The position numbers were made by a program, and so were the translations under genes. The notes under the pieces are model-generated. The model saw only the letters and a program-made list of their open reading frames with translations, was not told the origin of the DNA and made no database searches. Below are positions 44,356-52,599 of a DNA stretch of 64,000 nt, in pieces (position 1 is the stretch's first letter; the number at the start of each line of letters is the position of its first letter). Location of the stretch: NCBI RefSeq assembly GCF_025655475.1, contig NZ_JAHTIK010000001.1, forward strand, positions 8,124,606 through 8,188,605, read 5' to 3'. The DNA is from Kitasatospora sp. DSM 101779. GTDB taxonomy: Bacteria; Actinomycetota; Actinomycetes; Streptomycetales; Streptomycetaceae.

Positions 44356-44402
44356 GACCGGGTGCGCCGACCGGGAACGAGTCCCGGCCGGCGCACCCGG
44401 TC
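44356..44402 (+). terminator. Long stem-loop terminator, orphaned
   Basis: A 21-position stem (14 pairs, one A-C mismatch, 6 pairs) with a 5-base loop: GACCGGGTGCGCCG at 44356-44369 pairs with 44389-44402, and CCGGGA with TCCCGG. It follows by 27 bases the stop at 44328 of a plus-strand frame. That frame ends GRLARAELLPDGRPPHCGHA and has no intact beginning, so the gene it served has been lost. Otherwise 44177-44533 holds nothing supported. Confidence 0.7.
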
Positions 44403-44533
44403 ACGGCGACTGTGGGACAGCTCAGGTGCCGGGCGGAGAACACCAGACCGCTGCGCCACCGAGATTGACACGGCGTCAGGCCGAGCGGTCCAATCGAGTC
44501 CGCACAGGGTCGCCGCGGCTGGGGGGTGGACGC

Positions 44534-45202
44534 GTGGACGTCGTGATGGCGCTCGGTTCGTTCTGTCTGCCCGCGCTGGCTGTCTGGGACGTCCTACGGA
44601 TCGCGGTGAGCGTCAGCCGGTCCGAAGCGCCCCGGTTCGGGAACCTGGTCAGCCTGGGAATCTGGAGCGGCGGCACCCTGTACGTCGGCTCGCACGGCGG
44701 CCCCGCCTTCCTGGTGCCGGTGGCCTGCGTGCTGCTCGGTGCCGCCGCGCTGCTGCTGGTCGTCCCGGTGGTGCGGGCCCTCCGGACGCCGGCGAGCGGC
44801 CGGGCGACGCGCACCGGCACGTCCACGCGGCTGTTCCGCCGGATCATCGCCACCACGCACACCGCCTCCGGCAGCCTCATGCTCGGCGTGACCGCGGACG
44901 GCGGCGTCATCCTTCCGGACAAGCCTCCGCTGGAGGACGGTGCACCGCCGCGCGTACGGCTCACCGAAGGCTGCCCGTACTGCCTGGTCGAGAACGTCCT
45001 CTCCCACCTCCTGGAGCTGGACGCCGCGCCGTTCATCCACGCCTACCGGCACCACGTGGCGTCGGGGGAGAACCGGGTGTTCGTCGTCGGCCGCGTCGAC
45101 GGCACCCCCGGGTGGACGACGGGAATGGCACCATTGGCCGGCCACGAGGTCGCGCCCGCCGTCCCCTGCCGGCACCACCGACCGGCCGCGGCGTCCGACT
45201 GA
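44534..45202 (+). CDS. Hypothetical membrane protein with cytosolic domain
   Basis: GTG at 44534 preceded by GGGGGGTGGA gives 222 residues. Two TM helices lie near residues 5-25 (ALGSFCLPALAVWDVLRIAV) and 55-80 (FLVPVACVLLGAAALLLVVP). A soluble domain follows with CPYCLVENVLSHLLELDAAP, a CxxC-like pair that could bind a metal or form a disulfide. No clear family. The C-terminus ends with several His residues. A solitary gene between the tetR operon and an IS3 fragment. Confidence 0.7.
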   Translation: MDVVMALGSFCLPALAVWDVLRIAVSVSRSEAPRFGNLVSLGIWSGGTLYVGSHGGPAFLVPVACVLLGAAALLLVVPVVRALRTPASGRATRTGTSTRLFRRIIATTHTASGSLMLGVTADGGVILPDKPPLEDGAPPRVRLTEGCPYCLVENVLSHLLELDAAPFIHAYRHHVASGENRVFVVGRVDGTPGWTTGMAPLAGHEVAPAVPCRHHRPAAASD

Positions 45203-45294
45203 CACGCCGACCGAGTCGCGCGGTCAGTCCACCAGGTCGCCGGACGGGTGCAGGCCATCCCCGAGCCCGTGGACGCCGAGCGGCGGAGCGGACG

Positions 45295-45998
45295 CCGCGG
45301 ACCCGACCGTCGGCCGCAAACGGGTCGAGCGCCTGATGCGCCAGGCCGGCCTGCAGGGCGTGAGCCCGCGTCGGCCCCGTTCCCTCACCCGCCGCGACCC
45401 GGCGGCCGACCTCGCCCCGGACCTGGTCCAGCGCGACTTCACCGCGGGCGCCCCGAACCGGCTGCGGGTCGCCGACGTCTCGCTGATCCCGACCGGCGAG
45501 GGACCGTGGTGGCTGGCCACGATCCGCGACGCCTTCTCCCGCCGGATCGTGGGCTGGCACACCTCCGAGCGCGCGGACGCCGACCTTGTGCTCACCGCGC
45601 TGGAGTACGCCCTGCACGGCCGGCCCGTCGAACCCGGGAAGCTGATCCATCACAGCGACCACGGGTGTCGATACACGTCCATCAAGCTCACAACTCGCCT
45701 GCTGAAAGCGGGAATCGAGCCGACTAGGGGAAGCGTGGGCGACTCCTACGGCAACGCCCTCACGGAGAACTTCTGGAGAGTCCTGAAGACCGAGTGCGTG
45801 CGCCGCACGACCTTCGCGACCCGCACCGACGCCGACCTCGCCCTGTTCGTCTCCATCGACGGCTTCTCCAACACCCGCCGCGTCCAACAGCGCCTCGGCT
45901 GGCTCAGCCCGGACGAGCACCAGGCGAAGTACTGCGCCGACCAGGCGAGGGCCGAACCAGTGGCCGTCGAACTGCCCGAACCCATCCTGGCCAGGTAA
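45295..45998 (+). pseudogene. IS3-family transposase OrfB fragment
   Basis: The frame carries a truncated IS3-type OrfB. VGRKRVERLMRQAGLQGVSP starts just upstream of the catalytic core. The DDE residues are Asp in RVADVSLIPTG, Asp in HHSDHGCRYTS and Glu in NALTENFWRVLKTE. The C-terminal FSNTRRVQQRLGWLSP end is intact, and the stop is at 45998. The N-terminal HTH and OrfA are missing, and no terminal repeats were found, so it is a relic. It lies between the membrane-protein gene and the polysaccharide locus. Confidence 0.85.
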
Positions 45999-46230
45999 TC
46001 ACCACCGCCCGCTCAAGCGGGGAAGCTCGATGCCACACGGTATCGACCTGCCGCCCGTGGATGCCAAAGTTGCTCAACCAGTACCTCGACTTCCTCGAGC
46101 TGTCTGGCTACCTGCGGGTGCCGAACGGCACGACGTGCGCTCGGCACGACGTTTATCACGCCGACGGAGAGCCTCTGAGGAGGTCGAACAAGCGCGCCCT
46201 CTTGACAACGTTTTGCATAGCAGGGCCAGG
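45999..46230. other. Short non-coding stretch after the IS3 fragment
   Basis: About 230 bases between the IS3 relic and the leftward GT4 gene. It includes a CCGCTCAAGCGG hairpin right after the transposase stop, which may be the element's end or a weak terminator. No gene seen. Confidence 0.4.
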
Positions 46231-47424
46231 TCAAGTTGACGGCCGGGTCAAGTCCCGGTACAGCTGCTCCAGTTGCGCGATCTTTACTGAGCCGCGTTCG
46301 GTCCGGTCGATCAGTTCCCGGTTCGCCTGCCGGTCGTCGGCGGTCAGCGGCTGTGCGTGTGTCAGCGCGTCGGTCAGTGTGGCTTCCAGCGGGTCGGGGA
46401 GCGGATCCGTGTGCAGGCCGTCCGCTGCCAGTTCGCGGTAGGGCGGGATGTCGGAGAGCAGCAGGCGACAGCCGGCGGCCGCCGCTTCCAGGACTGATGA
46501 ACTGCGTTGGTCGCTCCGGGGTACCGAGATTGCGAAGTGGCTTGCGCGCATCAGGCTGAACATCTCGGCTTGACTGAGCGGCTCTTCGATCAGAACAGTC
46601 CGGTCGGCCTGTTCTGCCATACGTTGACGCACCCTCGCAAGGTATTGGTGCTGCGCCCGTCTGGCCTTGGCGTCGGCGGGCCGGTGACCGGCGAGCACCA
46701 CGAGGAAGAGGTCGGACCGGACGCGTGCGGCGCGGGTGAAGGCCGCCGCGATCTCGTGCGTTCGGTAGACCTCGGCCGTGCTGCGGATTGACAGGGCGAC
46801 CGTGGCATCTGCTGGAATGCCGTACCTGGCGCGAACCGGTCCCGGGTCGGCGTTGTTCCGGGCGTCCAGCAGTGCGTCTGGTACTCCCCAGGACAGGGTC
46901 GTGATCCGCGATCGAGGGATGCGGTACCGGTGTTCCACGTGTCCGGCGACCTCGTGGGAGGTCGGCACGACCCAGGCGGCCCTGTGAAGGGTCAGCCAGG
47001 CTACGAGCGCCCGGCCGGGGTGCCGGGTTGCCGCGCGGAGTTCGGAGCCCCAGGGAGTGATCAGGCACGGTGCGGTCTGTGCCGGTAGTGCGAGGGACAT
47101 CGCGCCGTGGACGCCGAGGGAGTGCACGTGGATGATGTCCGGACGCACCCTGCGCGCCTCGCGGCGTAGCCAGCCGGCCGCGCGCGCCGCCCGCCATGGC
47201 CACCATGATCCGGCCGCGGGTGCCGACGCGACTCGCCAGTCGGCGGGACGGGGGCCCGGATCGTGCCAGCTGCACACCGAAACCGTGTGCCCGCGCGTGG
47301 CCAGATCATCGGCCCAGCGGCGTGTGTGCGCCGAGGCGGCCGGCGCGAGCAGGAGGATGCGCAGCGGTGCGGCGGACGCGGGGCCGCTGCCGGGACGCTG
47401 TCGGTCCTGGTCAGGATTCGGCAC
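46231..47424 (-). CDS. Glycosyltransferase family 4
   Basis: 397-residue GT-B enzyme. The N-terminal half has LRILLLAPAASAHTRRWADD and DIIHVHSLGVHGAMSLALPA. The donor half has VALSIRSTAEVYRTHEIAAA, VVLAGH, RTVLIEEPLSQAEMF and the retaining-GT4 acid motif in SVPRSDQRSSSVLEAAAAG. Start GTG at 47424 follows AGGGAG and overlaps the C5-epimerase stop by 14 bases. It is the last gene of the leftward wzx-wzy operon. It likely adds one sugar to the lipid-linked repeat; sugar identity unknown. Confidence 0.9.
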   Translation of the reverse strand: MPNPDQDRQRPGSGPASAAPLRILLLAPAASAHTRRWADDLATRGHTVSVCSWHDPGPRPADWRVASAPAAGSWWPWRAARAAGWLRREARRVRPDIIHVHSLGVHGAMSLALPAQTAPCLITPWGSELRAATRHPGRALVAWLTLHRAAWVVPTSHEVAGHVEHRYRIPRSRITTLSWGVPDALLDARNNADPGPVRARYGIPADATVALSIRSTAEVYRTHEIAAAFTRAARVRSDLFLVVLAGHRPADAKARRAQHQYLARVRQRMAEQADRTVLIEEPLSQAEMFSLMRASHFAISVPRSDQRSSSVLEAAAAGCRLLLSDIPPYRELAADGLHTDPLPDPLEATLTDALTHAQPLTADDRQANRELIDRTERGSVKIAQLEQLYRDLTRPST

Positions 47425-48373
47425 GGTACTCCCTCAGCACGAAGCGGCCTTTGCCTGCGGCGGCCCGCAACCGTCCGGCCGGGTTACGGGTGTAGCGATC
47501 CCAGCGTGCTGCCACGGTCAGCCACTGCCGGTCGGCGAGTACCCTTCCGGCGGCGGTCAGCAGCGCGACGTGCAGACAGTGGTAGGCGAGAGTGGCGGGC
47601 GCATGGTGTTGGAGGTCGTATCTCGTCCAGTACCCCAGGTCGAAGTCGGTCAGCGAGTCGCGGAGCCGGTCGGCCATCGGTTGGTGGGCGTGGCGGTGCT
47701 GGGCCCGGCCGAGTTCGAGGAGGCCGAAGAGCGCGAAGACGGCGCCGTTGAGAATGTGGCTGGCCGGGTCCGACGGACACTCCTCGGGGAACGGGCGGCC
47801 CTGCCGGTCGTAGTCCGCGCAGCCACCGTCGGCCAGCGGCCGGAGCATCAGCTCTGCCGCACCCTCACTCGCGTCGAGGAGGGAGCGTTCGCCGGTGACC
47901 GCGTGCGCGCGTAGCAGCACGGATACCGCCAGGCCCTGGGCCATCGCGGAGTACCACCCGGGGCGCACCCCGTATCGGGGTACCGATACCGGGTAGCGCC
48001 AGCCGCCGTTGCCGTCCTGCGCGGCCCGTAGCCAGGCGGCCTGGGTCAGGAGTGCCCGCAGGGCCGGGGGCTGGTCGGTGGGGGACTGGCCGGCGGCGAG
48101 TGCGCCGGTGTGCCGGCCGAGCGCGTACAGGCTGATCGAGACGGGGTTGCGGTACGTATCGCCGGTCGCGGTGCGTGTCACGACCAGGCCTTCGTGATCG
48201 AGCAGGGATCCGGCGGTCATCGGTCTGAGGTCGAGTGGGTACCTGTCCGGCGGGCCCGGCGGCATTCCGCCCGGTCGCGAGGCCGCGTCGACCGGGAAAC
48301 TGGGGCGTCGCAGGTCGCGCACCGCCTTGCGGGCGAGTCCTGCCAGCGTCGGTCCCGTCGTCGGGCCCGTCAT
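47411..48373 (-). CDS. D-glucuronyl C5-epimerase-like protein
   Basis: 320 residues. The C-terminal two thirds match the C5-epimerase catalytic domain (PF06662-type). It reads NPVSISLYALGRHTGALAAG, LRAAQDGNGGWRYPVSVPRY, GWYSAMAQGLAVSVLLRAHA, SHILNGAVFALFGLLELGR, and DLQHHAPATLAYHCLHVALL. The family flips glucuronic to iduronic acid within a polymer, as in heparan sulfate synthesis. There is no signal peptide, so it would act in the cytosol on a lipid-linked chain or repeat, or through a partner. Sandwiched between two GT4 genes, with a 4-base overlap on one side and 14 on the other. It is shorter than vertebrate Glce but similar to bacterial homologues. Confidence 0.88.
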   Translation of the reverse strand: MTGPTTGPTLAGLARKAVRDLRRPSFPVDAASRPGGMPPGPPDRYPLDLRPMTAGSLLDHEGLVVTRTATGDTYRNPVSISLYALGRHTGALAAGQSPTDQPPALRALLTQAAWLRAAQDGNGGWRYPVSVPRYGVRPGWYSAMAQGLAVSVLLRAHAVTGERSLLDASEGAAELMLRPLADGGCADYDRQGRPFPEECPSDPASHILNGAVFALFGLLELGRAQHRHAHQPMADRLRDSLTDFDLGYWTRYDLQHHAPATLAYHCLHVALLTAAGRVLADRQWLTVAARWDRYTRNPAGRLRAAAGKGRFVLREYRAES

Positions 48374-49593
48374 GCCGGGTGCTCCGGGCGGCGGAGCCGC
48401 CTGCGTGCCGCGTGGGTGGCCGACATTCGGTGGTAGAGCTCGTTCACCTGGTTCACCGTCCCGGTGATGTCGAACTGGCGGAGTGCGAGTTCACGGCCGC
48501 GGCCTGCGAGCTGGCGCCGCGCCGCAGGGTCGGCGATCAGCTCGTTCACGGCCTGCGCCAGGGCGGCCGGATCGGCCGGCGGGATCAGCAGACCGGTCTT
48601 CCCGTGCCGGACGGTGTCGGGCAGGCCGCCGACATTGGTCGCGACGACGCCCTTGAGCATCAGCATCGCCTCCACCACCGTGTAGCACGCGGACTCGTCC
48701 ATCGACGGGTTCACCAGCACGTCCAGTCCAGCCATGACCGAGCTGATGTCGGAGCGGAACCCGGTGAACCGGATCCGGTCGGCGACGCCGAGCCGAGCGG
48801 CGCGGTGCTCCAGTTCTCGCCGGTACTTCCCGTCCCCGATCAGCTCGTCGCCGACCACGAAGAACCTGGCGCCCGGATGCTGACGGAGAATCAGTGGGAC
48901 GGCGTCGATGAAGACCTCGTGCCCCTTGACGCCGATCTCCCGGAAGTCCCGGAACGTGCTCGGGTACATGTAGGCGACCATGCCGACCGTCGGTGTGTCG
49001 TCGCTGATCTTGAACTCCCGGCGGAACGGATCCGGTGGTGTGGCCGGATCGAACCGGTGCACGTCGCAGCCGTAGTAGCTGACCGCGACCGACCGCGCGC
49101 CCATCGCCTGATAGCGGCGCGCGATCTCCTGGCATGATCCGAGCACCAGGTCGTCTCGGTGCAGCGAGAGCCGGTCCAGGATGCGAAACGGCGCCATCCG
49201 CAAGTGCACCAGGCCCGGGACCTGGGACACCACGAGCGCGGACCGCCAGCCGATCGAGGCCACCCGGCCCGCCAGCATCGCGATGATCAGATGCGAGTGG
49301 ATGACGTCCGGCCGGTACTCCCTGACGAATCGTGTCAGCCGCCACTGTGCGCGGAGCAGGCCGGGCAGTTGCCTGATCCGCCGGGAAAGGCCGAACGGAA
49401 TGATTTCCACCCGTACACCGCCGATCTCTCGCAGCCGGTCGGCGAGCGGACCCTCGCGCGGCAGCACCGCGCACACCTCGTTCCCGAGCTCGGCCAGGCC
49501 CCGCACCTGGTCGTGAAACCAGCTGCCGCCGACCGCCGTCGAGGTGATCTGCAGGATCCGCAGCGGCGGCTTCCCGCTCTCCGGTCGCCTCAT
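48370..49593 (-). CDS. Glycosyltransferase family 4
   Basis: 407 residues with GT-B architecture. LRILQITSTAVGGSWFHDQV marks the acceptor half, and DVIHSHLIIAMLAGRVASIG the inter-strand loop. RFFVVGDELIGDGKYRRELE, FTGFRSDISSVMAGLDVLVN and PSMDESACYTVVEAMLMLKG give the donor half with the E-x7-E-like acid pair of GT4. LPDTVRHGKTGLLIPPADP follows. ATGA overlap with the wzx-wzy fusion upstream and the C5-epimerase downstream. Probably extends the repeat unit; donor unknown. Confidence 0.92.
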   Translation of the reverse strand: MRRPESGKPPLRILQITSTAVGGSWFHDQVRGLAELGNEVCAVLPREGPLADRLREIGGVRVEIIPFGLSRRIRQLPGLLRAQWRLTRFVREYRPDVIHSHLIIAMLAGRVASIGWRSALVVSQVPGLVHLRMAPFRILDRLSLHRDDLVLGSCQEIARRYQAMGARSVAVSYYGCDVHRFDPATPPDPFRREFKISDDTPTVGMVAYMYPSTFRDFREIGVKGHEVFIDAVPLILRQHPGARFFVVGDELIGDGKYRRELEHRAARLGVADRIRFTGFRSDISSVMAGLDVLVNPSMDESACYTVVEAMLMLKGVVATNVGGLPDTVRHGKTGLLIPPADPAALAQAVNELIADPAARRQLAGRGRELALRQFDITGTVNQVNELYHRMSATHAARRRLRRPEHPA

Positions 49594-52403
49594 CGCGTCA
49601 CCTGACCAGGCGCCGGCACCAGGCTGCCGGCTGTCACCGGTTCATTGGCCGGCACCAGGCTGCCGGCTGTCACCGGTTCATCAGCCGCTGCCGGTTTCGC
49701 GGCGAGGACGATCAGCACGAGACCGGACAACAGGGTGGGCACCAGCAGCACCTCGCCGAACACCGAGCAGATCCCCGTACCGACCATGGCCAGGAGCGCC
49801 GCCTCACCCGCATGATCACCCGATCGGAGCGCGGTCCACGCCCGGCGGACGCCGAGCGCGGCCAGTGAGCCGAAGCCGATCGCGCCCACCAGTCCGGTCT
49901 GCGAGAGCACCGTCAGGTAGGTGTTGTGGGCGAAGTCGAGGAGCGGGAACTGGAGGAACATCACGTTGTAATGACCCGTGGCGTGGTAGAAGGCGGGCAG
50001 TTGCCCCGCGAAGTTCAGATAGCCGACACCGAAGAGCGGGTGCGCGTCGAACATCCGCAGCGCGCTGCTCCACAGATCGAGCCGCACCGCGGAGTCGGTG
50101 TCCAGCGTGCTGCCACCGAGCACCAGGCCGAACCGGGCCGCGATCGCGGCGGGCATGAGCGGTACCAGGCAGGCCGCGCCGAATCCCAACGCCAGGATGC
50201 CGCGCAGCGCCCGGCGATAGGCGTAGACCACCAGCATCGCGATCCCGGCGAGATATGCCGCGCGGCTCAACGAGTATGCGATCCCGATGGTGAGCACGAC
50301 GATTCCGCCGCCGATCGCCCACCTGTGCAGGCGTGGCCGGATCGTCTGGAAGCGCGCCAGCAGTACGGCCGCCGCCATGATGAACAGTGCGGCCACGGCG
50401 TTGTGGTTGGCGATGCCCGGCTGGGTGATGGCCAGGACGGCGCTGTCCGCCGCGGCGAGGTCCGTGCGGGCCGCGAAGACGGAGTCGGTCCGTGCGATCT
50501 CGATCACGGCAAGGATCACGCTGCCGCCGCAGAACACCAAAAGCGCCCGGTCGAGTGTCGGCCCGGGTCCGGCGACGAGCGGCAGCAGCAGCAACGGCGC
50601 GCAGGCCAGCAGCAGGTACTGCCAGGTCCCGGTGCCCAACCGCGTGGTGCCGCCGGCCACGGCGGTGGCGGCGACCAGGCAGCCGACCGTGCCGACGGTG
50701 ATCAGTGTGCCGGCCGGCCTCGGCCTGACGATCTCCCGGCCCGTGAGGGCGCGGTTGAGCAGGCAGACGAGCATCAGCGCGACCAGCCGGTTCGAGGTGA
50801 CGAGTGAAGACCCGACGGTGGACTGCGACAGCGGGATCACGGCCGCGAGGGTGTAGAGGCCCACGTTCGGGGTCAGCACGCAGGTCAGCACGATGACCGT
50901 CAGCCCGCTCGCGATGGTTACGGGGCTGGATGCGGTCGCCAGATATCCGACCGTCGCCGCGGCCAGCAGTGCCGCCGCGGCCAGAGGTGCTCTGTCGGCC
51001 AGGACGCCCGCCGCCCGCCACGAGTGCGCGTGCCGGCGTGCCTCGCCGACCAGCCCGGTCAGCGCGGCCCAGACCGGTCGGGTTCTCGGCTCTCGCCGTT
51101 CTTGCCGCACCGACGGAGCTGACGGACGGGCGGCCGCCGGCCGCTTCCCGGCAGCGTGCCCGGAGCGGACTCGCGACCGGATGGCGCGGCCGAGCAGCGC
51201 GGCGAACACCAGGAATCCGGCCGAGTCGGCGGCACCGGCACCGACCGCACCGAAGGAGGTGGTCAACGCCCCGAGCAGCACGACGTTGACGACGGCACCC
51301 AGGGCGGTCGCGATGATCACCGGCCGGAGCAGGTCCGTGGCCGCCAGATAGGCTTGGAGTGAGCGACCCGCGCTGAACAGCACCAACCCGGGCAGGACGA
51401 CCCAGATCACCGGAACCGCCGCGGCGTACAGCGGCCCGTAGACCGCGGGAACCACGAAGGGCGCGGCCACCGCCGCCCCGGCGGCCGTTACGGCGGCGAC
51501 GCCGAGGACGGTCCGGGTGATCCGGGTCACCGCGTGCGCGTCCAGCGAACCCGACGTCGCCTGGGGGAAGATCATCAGCGCTACCGTGGTCGGCATCAGG
51601 AGCATTCCTTCGGCCACCGGCAGCGCTACCACGTACATCGCGACCGCCGTGGACCCGGCCAGGAGCTGGATCACTGGCACGTCGAGGCGCAGCATTCCGT
51701 AGTGAATGAGGTTCGGCAGATAGGCCCTCAGCGCGAAGCTGCCGAAGGCCCGGGCCGGCACCCGTTCGCCGTCGGGGTGCACGCGTACGGTGGCGGCGAC
51801 CAGGAGCGCGGTTGCCGCCGCCAGATGCCCGGCGAGTGCCGCCAGGAAGCAGCTGGTGACGGTCAGCGATCCGGTTGCCCGCAGGCCGATGACTCCGGCG
51901 AGGTAGCAGAGCGAGGGGAGTGCGGTCGCGAGGTAGTACGTCATGACCCGGCCGCGGCCGATCTCCGCGGTGCCGAGCAGCGTGGTCAGCAGGGTCGCCG
52001 GGCACATGGCCGCCGCGAGCAACGCGAACCGGAACGGCAGGCCGAGCAGCAGCACCGGCCAGTGATGACCGAGCAGCAGCCAGAGCCCGGCGGCTGCCGA
52101 ACCGGCGATCAGGGAGAACGCCAGGCTCCCCCGGACGATCTGACGGAACGCCGTGTGCGAGGTGCCGGCGAACCGGGCGTTGGCGTTGTCCATGCCGAGG
52201 ACCGTCAGAATGCTGAGAACGGCAGGGGCGGAGACCATGAGGGCGAGCATTGCCCGGCCATGGACCCCCAGGTCGCGGGCGGCGATCACGCCCGCCACGA
52301 AGCTCATCGCCGTGGCCAGCAGACGGGTCGTCAGCGTGCCGCCGAGCACGGCGGGGCTCATCCCGGGCAACCGGCAGCGCAGGCTCTCGATGATTCGCCG
52401 CAC
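49590..52403 (-). CDS. Wzx flippase-Wzy polymerase fusion
   Basis: GTG at 52403 with GGAGG 10 bases upstream gives 937 residues. Residues ~20-420 form a MOP-superfamily flippase with ~12 TMs (LLATAMSFVAGVIAARDLGV, RAYLPNLIHYGMLRLDVPVI, GLVLFSAGRSLQAYLAATDL). A charged linker (~430-480) follows. Residues ~480-920 are an O-antigen-ligase/Wzy-like polymerase of ~12 TMs (AYSLSRAAYLAGIAMLVVYA, HPLFGVGYLNFAG, DFAHNTYLTVLSQTGLVGAI). Both are normally separate proteins. One chain could couple export of lipid-linked repeats to polymerisation. First gene of the leftward operon; divergent from wecB. Confidence 0.88.
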   Translation of the reverse strand: MRRIIESLRCRLPGMSPAVLGGTLTTRLLATAMSFVAGVIAARDLGVHGRAMLALMVSAPAVLSILTVLGMDNANARFAGTSHTAFRQIVRGSLAFSLIAGSAAAGLWLLLGHHWPVLLLGLPFRFALLAAAMCPATLLTTLLGTAEIGRGRVMTYYLATALPSLCYLAGVIGLRATGSLTVTSCFLAALAGHLAAATALLVAATVRVHPDGERVPARAFGSFALRAYLPNLIHYGMLRLDVPVIQLLAGSTAVAMYVVALPVAEGMLLMPTTVALMIFPQATSGSLDAHAVTRITRTVLGVAAVTAAGAAVAAPFVVPAVYGPLYAAAVPVIWVVLPGLVLFSAGRSLQAYLAATDLLRPVIIATALGAVVNVVLLGALTTSFGAVGAGAADSAGFLVFAALLGRAIRSRVRSGHAAGKRPAAARPSAPSVRQERREPRTRPVWAALTGLVGEARRHAHSWRAAGVLADRAPLAAAALLAAATVGYLATASSPVTIASGLTVIVLTCVLTPNVGLYTLAAVIPLSQSTVGSSLVTSNRLVALMLVCLLNRALTGREIVRPRPAGTLITVGTVGCLVAATAVAGGTTRLGTGTWQYLLLACAPLLLLPLVAGPGPTLDRALLVFCGGSVILAVIEIARTDSVFAARTDLAAADSAVLAITQPGIANHNAVAALFIMAAAVLLARFQTIRPRLHRWAIGGGIVVLTIGIAYSLSRAAYLAGIAMLVVYAYRRALRGILALGFGAACLVPLMPAAIAARFGLVLGGSTLDTDSAVRLDLWSSALRMFDAHPLFGVGYLNFAGQLPAFYHATGHYNVMFLQFPLLDFAHNTYLTVLSQTGLVGAIGFGSLAALGVRRAWTALRSGDHAGEAALLAMVGTGICSVFGEVLLVPTLLSGLVLIVLAAKPAAADEPVTAGSLVPANEPVTAGSLVPAPGQVTR
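49612..49681 (-). repeat. 34-base direct repeat at the wzx-wzy 3' end
   Basis: Copies at 49612-49645 and 49648-49681 are identical, with a period of 36 bases. They add twelve codons encoding a second EPVTAGSLVPA to the C-terminus. It is an in-frame duplication just before the stop that overlaps the next gene. Confidence 0.85.
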
Positions 52404-52599
52404 CAGGAAGTGACCTCCGAAATCGTCATCGGGGACAGGAGTGGGAAAGCCGACGGGCATCCCCTCGGCGTGTACACATCGTCATAGCACGAACACGCAC
52501 CGTAGCATTCGTTTTCGGCTGCCGGGCGAGCCGGGGCACAGCCATGTGCCGCCGGGTGGCTCCCCGGCACAATGACCGGCGCGACAGGGAGAAGCCATC
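52404..52599. promoter_or_regulatory. Divergent promoter region, wzx-wzy and wecB
   Basis: 196 bases between two divergent starts (GTG 52403 leftward, GTG 52600 rightward). It must carry the promoters of both operons. The less GC-rich centre (~52470-52510, with TGTACACATCGTCATAGCA) is the likely promoter core. I do not see unambiguous hexamers. Confidence 0.5.
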
